Shown here: piece after piece, positions 26,076 to 35,000 of the stretch
How the letters are laid out: every line of letters starts with the position of its first letter
Numbering within the stretch: the stretch's first letter is position 1
Source: Charina bottae
Taxonomy: Eukaryota; Chordata; Lepidosauria; Squamata; Charinaidae
NCBI GenBank assembly: GCA_023362775.1
Contig: JALMGJ010000006.1
Span: 3,074,001 to 3,138,000 of the forward strand
Length of the DNA: 64,000 bases
Direction: 5' to 3'
The notes under the pieces: model-generated
The model's database searches: none
Seen by the model: only the letters and a program-made list of their open reading frames with translations
Told to the model about the DNA's origin: nothing
Program-made: the position numbers and the translations under genes

Positions 26076-29000
26076 TTGGCCTCCCAAAGCCACAGAGGGG
26101 GCTGTTTAATTTTCCTCCAGGGCAATCTGGAGTGAGTTATAATACAAGAGACGCACAGCCTTAAGAGACTTCAATGCATATTCTGCACCTTCTACTCAAT
26201 GGCGATGGGGACACCAGAAGACCTGAAGGACCAGGTTGAGGACAGATCATCATGGAGAAAATCTATGTAGCTGCTAAGAGTCGACAACGACTTGATGGCA
26301 CATAATCCATCCATCCCTCTCAAACCTCCTCCAAATCAGAGCACAAAACCCAGCAGCCATCCTGAAAATGTCTGTGTCACATTCTGAGAAGTGAGCCCTC
26401 TCCTGACTGTCACACAAAGACCACTGTAAACTCTGTGTTAAAAGTAATTGTTCTAGAGCAGGGGTGGGCAATGTCAGGCCCGCGGGCCATATATGGCCCG
26501 CGGGGCTCCCGCCTGCAAACCCCACCCCTTCCATGCGATTGGCTCCCGCCCGCAAACCCCGCCCCCAGTGCTTGTGATTGGCTCCCGCCCGCAAACTCCT
26601 GCCCCCGGTCCGCGGAAATCCCAGAAACCCCGCCCCGCATCCCCACCAGGTCCCCAGTTATAAATATCCAAATGGCCCTTGGCAGAAAAAAGGTTCCCCA
26701 CCCCCATTCTAGAGGAATGAAGGCCTTTAAAGGAAAGATTCCCAAGTCATCTTTAGCCTGAGACTCTGGCCATACGAGGCAGCTCTTCGCAAAGCCAGTG
26801 AAGTCACCACCCGGGAAAAGCAAACGAGAAAATCCATCATAAGATGCTGACGAGAACACACACTGCTCCTTTGAGGCTCACATGATGCACGCCAAAGTAA
26901 ATCAATTGCACAGCCACAGCTCTGCCAATTAAGATCAAAATGTTTTGAGGTTGATGTGCACATAAACTATGCAATTAAGCTGCATTTATTAAACTCCCCG
27001 GAACAAGAACAAAAGCAAAAAATTAAAAAAATTAAAAAGGGTGACCTGCCCAGGATTTTATTCCTCCCAATATTTATTCGCACTGAGCACAGATGCCTTA
27101 TGGATTATCTCCCTTCCCTGGAGCGCAAATCCTGATAGTAACTTGTCAAATATTTAAATTGTTTTTTACTCCACCCTTTGATGAGGGAATCCACAAAGGA
27201 GGTGTCCACAGTAGCAGAAAGTATAAAATAAAACGGTATGGATAATTTTTATTTACATATATGTAGAGAGAGAACGCGCACATTATTTAGACTAGATAGT
27301 TATAAATTTTATTATTTGTTACTTTATTTTTTTCTGATATTTTAAAAATCAGGTTTACAAACTCTTAACATTTTACCTAACTTTGCCATCTCCACAGAGA
27401 ACTTTAGTTACTATAAATCTCCAATAAAAAAAACAAATCAAGTAAACATATTTCCCCTCCCTGCAAAATGCAGTAAACCACCCAAATCTTCAGCAGGTTT
27501 CCTAAAGGCCGGTGAACGAGGGGGCTTCTGGTTTTGAAAGGAACTAATTCCTGCAATTAAGGGGAGGCAACTAAATGGGCCTTTCGGGATGGGCCACCCC
27601 CGCACCCCCAGGCAGTGGTTTTGCGACAGGACTGACAGAAATATGAAAATTCCCGACAGATTCGAGAAAAGGTTGAAGAGAAAAAGTTGGGAGATTTGTT
27701 GTGGGTCTTCCGGGCTGTGTGGCCGTGTTCTGGAAGTTGTGGTTCCTAACGTTTCGCCAGCATCTGTGGCCGGCATCTTCAGAGGGCAGGAGCACAGACA
27801 GAAGCGATCTCTCTGTGCCCAGGTAGAATGGCAATGTTTGTTTTCTATTTATAGAGCTAAGTTATAGGAGATTAGGTGGGGGGTTTTTTTGTGTGTTGAA
27901 ATGTTAACGAGTGGCTGCTGAGCGTGAGTAGCATGTTCATTGTGAGAAGTATTCCCATGTCCTGGTGGTTGAGCTGAGTTCGTTGACCTTTTGCAGGCTG
28001 TGTTTTTTAGGACTGGTAGCCAGGTTTTGCTAATTTTTAGACTTTCTTCTTTTTTATTGTAACTCTGCTGGTGTTTGTGAATTTCAATGGCTTCTCTGTA
28101 TAATCTGGTGTAGTGGCTGTTGGTGTTGTCCAGTATTTCTGTGTTTTCAAATAGGATTTTGTGTCCCGTTTGCTTGAGAGCATGTTCAGCTACTGAATAT
28201 AAATAGAAAACAAACATTGCCACTCTACCTGGGCACAGAGAGATCGCTTCTCTCTGTGCTCCTGCCCTCTGAAGATGCCGGCCACAGATGCTGGCGAAAC
28301 GTTAGGAACCACAACTTCCAGAACACGGCCACACAGCCTGGAAGACCCACAACAGCCATTGGAGATTTACATTAAATTTTTTAAAAAGGAGTTAAACCCA
28401 GCACTCTGAGTCCAACGGTCTAGCCTAGGCTGGTGAAATAAGGGCGACCCATTCCAGGGCTGAAAAGTCAGCCCTGGGTAGAGCAGATTATGGCAGTCTA
28501 GCCGGGACGTCCTTTCCAGTTGGGTTTGGATGCCAGTGGCGTGACAGTAATACACGTATCTATAGCGTGATTCTGCTCCTCCAGATGCCCCCGTTTGCAT
28601 AAAACCCAGGAATATTCCCAAATCGAGCATGAGGACACCCAAGGCCACCTGCATTTCCTTCACCTCAGAGCCTGCATGCGCAGAGTTGTTTTTTTTTTGC
28701 AGCCCCCAGAGCCCTCCTGGATCACACCACCGAACTGTGGCAAAGCACTTTTTTCTTTTGAAAGGAATTCTGCAGGCGTGTCAAATAATTCTAAATAATT
28801 GCAACCCGCAGAAAAGTTTCCTACCCCATCTTACCTAGTTTGATCAGTGTTCCTAAAAGCTATCATCCTATCTTGCCTGGCGAAACACAGCCTTATCCAC
28901 CCCAAAGCACTTTCCAATTTATTTATTCCTTAAGATATATATCTTGTATTTCCTCTAAAGCAGTCTCAGCAATTTTAAGAAGTACGGACTTCAACTCCCA

Positions 29001-32000
29001 GGATTCCCCAGCCAGCATCCTCGTTTAGTGACTGCCTCATATAGTGACCGTTCAGTTACAACGGTGATGAAAACGTCACTTTGAGACCAGTCCTCACATT
29101 TACGACCTTCACAGGTCTGTAAAGCAGTGTTTCTCCCTCTCAGCAACTTTAAGATGTGTGGACTTCAACTCCCAGAATTCCCCAGCCAGCCTGGGGAACC
29201 GTGCGAGTTTGCTGGGTTGAAACTGGCAGGCCCATAATCACTCTGGGAGCTTCCATGGCTGAGCTGGATTCAAACCTCCCTGCTACCAGTCCAACAGCTA
29301 AATTGCGGTACTACATGAGCTGAAATATTCTACAACAGTGTTTCTCAACCTGGGCAGCTTTAAGAGATGCGGACTTCAACTCCCAGAATTCCCCAGCCAG
29401 CATGGGGAACCGTTGTGAGGTTGCTGGGTTGAAACATGGCTGGCTGGGGAATTCTGGGAGTTGAAGTCCGCACCTCTTAAAGTTGCCCAGGCTGAGAAAC
29501 ACTGTTCTACAGCGACCGGCCTGGCTGAACAATCTTGCACTCTGCCTAGGATTGCTAGCTTGACATCTTTCGCCTGCTGATGGCATCCAGCAGGGCTGCC
29601 AGTGGAGATCAGCCACGGGGCCAGAAAGGGTCCTGCAGGTTCAGGGGGACCGTTTCTACAAAGCCTAGCTGTTAGGGACCGGAAAACGGCAGCGAGAACA
29701 GCAGCGCCGACGTTCTGTTAGTGAGCTTCCTGGAAGTGTCCAGCTGAGAACTGCTGGAATTCGATTGCAGGAATGAGCCTCCCTTTTGCTCTTTTCCAGC
29801 AAACGTCTCGTGCAGTTTGCAAGGAGAGAAATGAACACAGCAGCAAACAGCTTTGGGAAAACTCTAAGACAGAGCTTTCCAAACTTTTCATGTGGGTGAC
29901 ACGCTTTTTAGACACGCATCATTTCGCGACACACTCTTACAGCAGGGCACAAGGCAGGCACTAGGACCTGCGCGGAATCCTGGCAGGGCAGGTTTGGAGG
30001 GAGCAGCAGCCGCGACACACCCAGACACTACAGCCGACACACTAACGTGGCCCGACACACAGTTTGGAAAGCTCTGCTCTAAGACAAAGACCAATTCAGC
30101 CAGACGTTATTATCAACATAAAAGTTTATCGATGAGTATGGCTGTTTAAAATATTTGATCTCATGATTTTATTTGCATATATGAGAGTGTCTGTACAGTA
30201 CATATTGGTCGTCCTCATTTCGCAACTGCCTCGTTTAGCAACCGTTTGCAGTTACAGTGGTGATGAAAACATCACTTTGTGACCAGTCCTCGCATTTACG
30301 ACCTTCACAGGTCTGTAAGGGAAAGGAAAGTCAGAACGTACACACAGTTGTGAGTTTACTTAGCAGCCGCTTTGCTTAATGTCCAAGTAGCCAGTCCCAG
30401 TTGTGGTTGCTAAATGAGGATGACCTGTATACATTTTTTTTAATCCGTTCAATCATGTCCGATTCTCAGAGACTGCCTGGACAAGTCCCTGCAGTTTTCC
30501 TGGCAAGGTTTTTCGGAAGTGGTTTGCCATTGCCTGCTTCCTAGGGCTGAACGAGAGGGACTGGCCCAAGGTCACCCAGCTGGCTTTGTGGCTAAGGCGG
30601 GACTAGAACTCACAGCCAGCCAGTTTCTAACCTGATGCCTTAACAACAAACTGGCTCTCTGTATACATTTAAATCTAAATAAAATCTTGGCTGGGTTTTA
30701 TGCTTTTATTTTCAACTTCATATTTTTTTTATTCTTGCAAAAATACCATTTAAAAGGGAGAGAGAGATGCCAAGCTGAATCGCAGTTGATTGCTAAGATA
30801 TGTTGATGCACCCCTGCTTCGTTTTCCACCACAAGGTGCCAAATAGTTATATCTTCTTGTATGGGAGGTGAGAGGAATGAAGGATGTCAACCAAGTGAGT
30901 GATGGGACTAGGATCCTGAACAAAATTAAAATGTTTCCCAAAATAGATATTTTCAGGAAACTTCGGCAATAAAGAAGATGAGAAACTGACCAGGGAAAAT
31001 ATACCCTACTAAGGTATCCTGGGAAAGAAAAAAGCCACTGAAAACAGTGAGGACTAGTCACTGTCATGGCCAAAACAGACTTAAAGTTTAGAAGGACTCC
31101 GGTTTAAAATCTAAGCGCTGCATTAAGGACATTAGGTGGTCTTACACAGGCTAAACCCTAAAACGTGATGGTCATCTTGGGCTTGGTCACCTTCGTGGAG
31201 GGGGAAGGGGTGAGAGGGCAGCTCAGCGAAGGAAGGCTATCAAGATAAAGACCACCCTATCTGGAAAGGTCTTAAACTGCACGTCTGCTGGAAAAATCCA
31301 AGGGCTTTGCCTCTCCCCTTATGGGGTTGAGACCAAGGAAAAGGGTCTTTTCATCTCTGGCCAGCCCACCTCAACCAACCCCTTGCAGCAGGGTTTCTCA
31401 ACCATGGCAACTTTAAGATGTGTGGACTTCAACTCCCAGAATTCCCCAGCCAGCAAAGCTGGCTAGGGAATTCTGGGAATTGAAGTCCACACATCTTAAA
31501 GTTCCCACGGTTGAGAAACACTGTCCTATGCTATCTAAGCCTGGTTTGCCATTCTGATAGGAACATTTAAGACAAGGGAAGGAGCTGTAAAAAAACAACA
31601 GGCTGTTTGTTTATTGAGCTAAATTTTAATCCAACTGAAAGAGGAGCTGAAGGATTCTGATAAGAGAAATTTAAATTAGGATTGGTGTAAAGGTAAAGGT
31701 TCCCCCGGCACATTTGTGCAGTCGTGTCCGACTCTAGGGGCTGGTGCTCATCTCCGTTTGTTAGCCGAAGAGCCAGCGTTGTCCGAAGACGCTTCCGCGG
31801 TCACGTGGCTGGCATGACGCGCACGGAACGCTGTTACCTTCCCACCGAATTGGTACCTATTCATCTACTCGCATTTGCATGCTTTCGAACTGCTAGGTTG
31901 GCAAGAGCTGGGGCGAGTGCGGGAGCTCACTCCGCACGCAGGGCTAGGGATTCGAACCTCCGAACTTGCAATCTTCAAGCCTGGCGTCTTACCCGCTGAG

Positions 32001-35000
32001 CTACCACGCCCCTAGGATTGGTGAGGATGATGCAAATTAGAGATGAAATCTGTAGTCTGGTGCATTTCCTAGCAGATTCCAGAGCTTCCACACCAAAAGG
32101 CCTGAAGGCATCCACTCTGTTTCCAACAATTACACTAAACTGGAAACAATGGAAGCAGCTTCAGCCCAAGAGGGACCATCCTGAATTTGTGGACCACTGT
32201 GATTGTAACTGCTGATCAATTATAACTGAGAGGCTGGAGGAGGCTGGCAAGGAATGGGAGCGAGAGATGGTATAAACAATCAAGGGACATGAGTCGCCTG
32301 AAGCTTATTTCATCAAGGGCAACTCAACCCAAGTGGGGAGAAACTTGGGAAGCAGCATTCGAAACATTCAAGGGAGTTTGGGAAACCTTGAGAATATCTG
32401 GGCCACAAGTTTGAGGTAACAGCTGCATATCTTGTCCAAATTTTGAAGAGCACCAGGCTTACTGACTGAGACCAAGAATTCAACTAGCCGGTTCTTCTTC
32501 CAACAAGAATAAGGACGACCCAGCACTTCAAAGCACTCTAGCCTTATGAGTTTACATCAAAACACTTCTCTCTTACCTTTACCTGAACACTCCAGTTGGA
32601 TTCCTCTTTAAGCAACAGTCTACCCTGGTCACTTTCAGACATCCCCTTCCAAGACTCCCCTTCTCTTTGAGTGAGCGGGGTGTATCCATGGGCTCTATAA
32701 TCTGGATAGCCGCACACAATCCCCATAAGACTGCAAATCAGTGTAAAGTACAGAACCCAAATTCAGTAAAAATGAATCCAACCGGTAACCGAAGCCTTAA
32801 TCAGCCCTGCAAAAGCTCTGCTAATAAGGTGCAGAGAGCACATAAAAAATTCTTGGAAACCAACATCAACTTCCCCCATCAATCAATCAGTCTCAATCTC
32901 TCTCTCTCTCTCTCCTGTTTGATCTCCTTTCGGTTCTACTTCCTCCAAACTCTGTTCCACTGCTCTTCTGCTACTGACTTCTTCTCTACCCCGATTTACT
33001 CATTGTCTTAATTTTAATGCCTAGTTAAAATATCAAAGTGCAGAGAGTTAAGGGACAGAACACCAAGGCTGCGGTTTTCCCATTTGCCTTCGGTGTACTG
33101 ATATTTAATTTTCTTCCATCCAGTAAAATCTGTATATTTTAGATTAAATTTTTAAAATATAGTCTTGGCTTGTTTGGGCCGAAGGCTTTTATTCAACATT
33201 TCCGACGTTGGTCAGTCAAATTTATTTATTTAGTTTTTATTTATTACACTTCCATGGCCATCCATCTCATATACATGACTCTGGGTGGCTGATACTTAAA
33301 ACAAAATAAAAACACAACCAATAATTATAAACATATATTTTTTTTAAAAAAAGCAACAACTGAGAACTCACAGCATTCCACAATCAACATAGCCAAGAAA
33401 CACCCACGCTATCGGTGCCCCAGGCTTGATGGCATAACCAAGTTTTTAATGTCTTGCCAAAGGCCAGCAGGGTCAGGGCATATCAAATCTCAGGGGGGAT
33501 GATGTTCCACAGGGCGGCAGCCATGGCAGAAAAGTGTCCTGTGACACCGTCTCATGGACGGGACCCGGAACACGCCGCTCCTGCCAGACCTAACAGGATG
33601 GGTAGTCGCCACTGGGGAGAGACGTTCCCATAAGTAACCCGGCCCCACGCCAAATACCTCTGAAAAAACCCAAAAGGACAGTCTACTATGAAGGTAGACT
33701 GAGGTGAGGCGGGCACCCTGGCTCCTGGCCTTCAGGAAGTCTTTAAAGACCTGGTTCTGCCGCCTTGCCTGGAACGAAGGAAATAATAGTTCCTCCTGGG
33801 GGTGGTTAGCTTAGCAATATCCTCTTTTTAAGAACATACCATCTCTTGGATTTTTATTTTTTATTTTTATAATATATTTTAGATGTATAGGTTTTTAACT
33901 TTTTATAATGTGATTGTAAATCGCCCAGAGTCTGCCATGGTAGAGATGGGCGGTGATAAATCCAAATAATGAATGAATGAATGAATGAATGAATGAATGA
34001 ATGAATGAATGAATAAATAAATAAATAAATAAATAAATGTAATCACTCACAATCTACTTTTGTACCTGATTTTCAAAGACAGGCTGCCTCTGGCAATGGG
34101 ATAGCATTAGAAATATTAAATAATATCTAAGAAAGGAGGGGAAAATAGAAAATGCTGGACAAGAAATAATTAGTAGGTGGAAGCAAAAAGAAAAAGAACT
34201 AAGAAAACAAGAGAAAACAAGTTCAGAAGGCACACCCTAAATCTTCTGCAGAGCAGCACGGAGACTAGAGAAGACTTTTGTGTGCAGAAATGCGAGATTG
34301 TCGGCGGGTGGAGAAGAAACCTGCCTAGCTGGGAAGCTTGCACTTCCTGAGCGAAAGGAGCGGGCTTGTGAAAGGACCCCAAGGGGCCCGTTTTGTCTTG
34401 CTTGAGGAGGCAGGACCGGGCAGGGGGGAGCGAGGGAAGAAACCTGAAGCGAAAGCGGGTTTCTGGTACCGCTGCTTCTGCACAGCTGTCATTTACGCTG
34501 GAGGTGTAATATCAGGGGCGCCGGATGGGACTTCCTTCGGAGCTGCATTTTTGTGCTTGCTGCGACGATAAACATCTGTCAGCCATCGCAGCGGAGGAGC
34601 CCGCCCCGGGCGGCCCCGGGGTCTGAAAGGCCCTTCCTCAAAGCCAAACTCTACCCGAGGCGCCCTCGGCTTCTCCCCCATCCTGGCCGCCCAGGTGGGT
34701 GCAGGACCACCATCCCCATCCGTCCCAGCCGCCCTCCCACCCCAACCTGCTAGCGACCGACCTTTCTCGCGGCCCCTCCCAGACCTCCCCATCGGGCTGG
34801 ACTTCCTCTCCCCTCATCCTCAGCCAGCAGCCGATGGGCGCTAGAGTCCCGGGAGCTCCGGCGGTGCCCGTCCGAGGTAAGCCGTCCCCGAAGGGCCCGC
34901 TCGCCAGGGGGTGGGAAAGCAGGGAGGCCGCGGCGCGCAGTTCCCACGTTACGCAGCTGGGCACAGCCGGGGATGCTCGGGCAAGGAAGGGACGGGGGCG

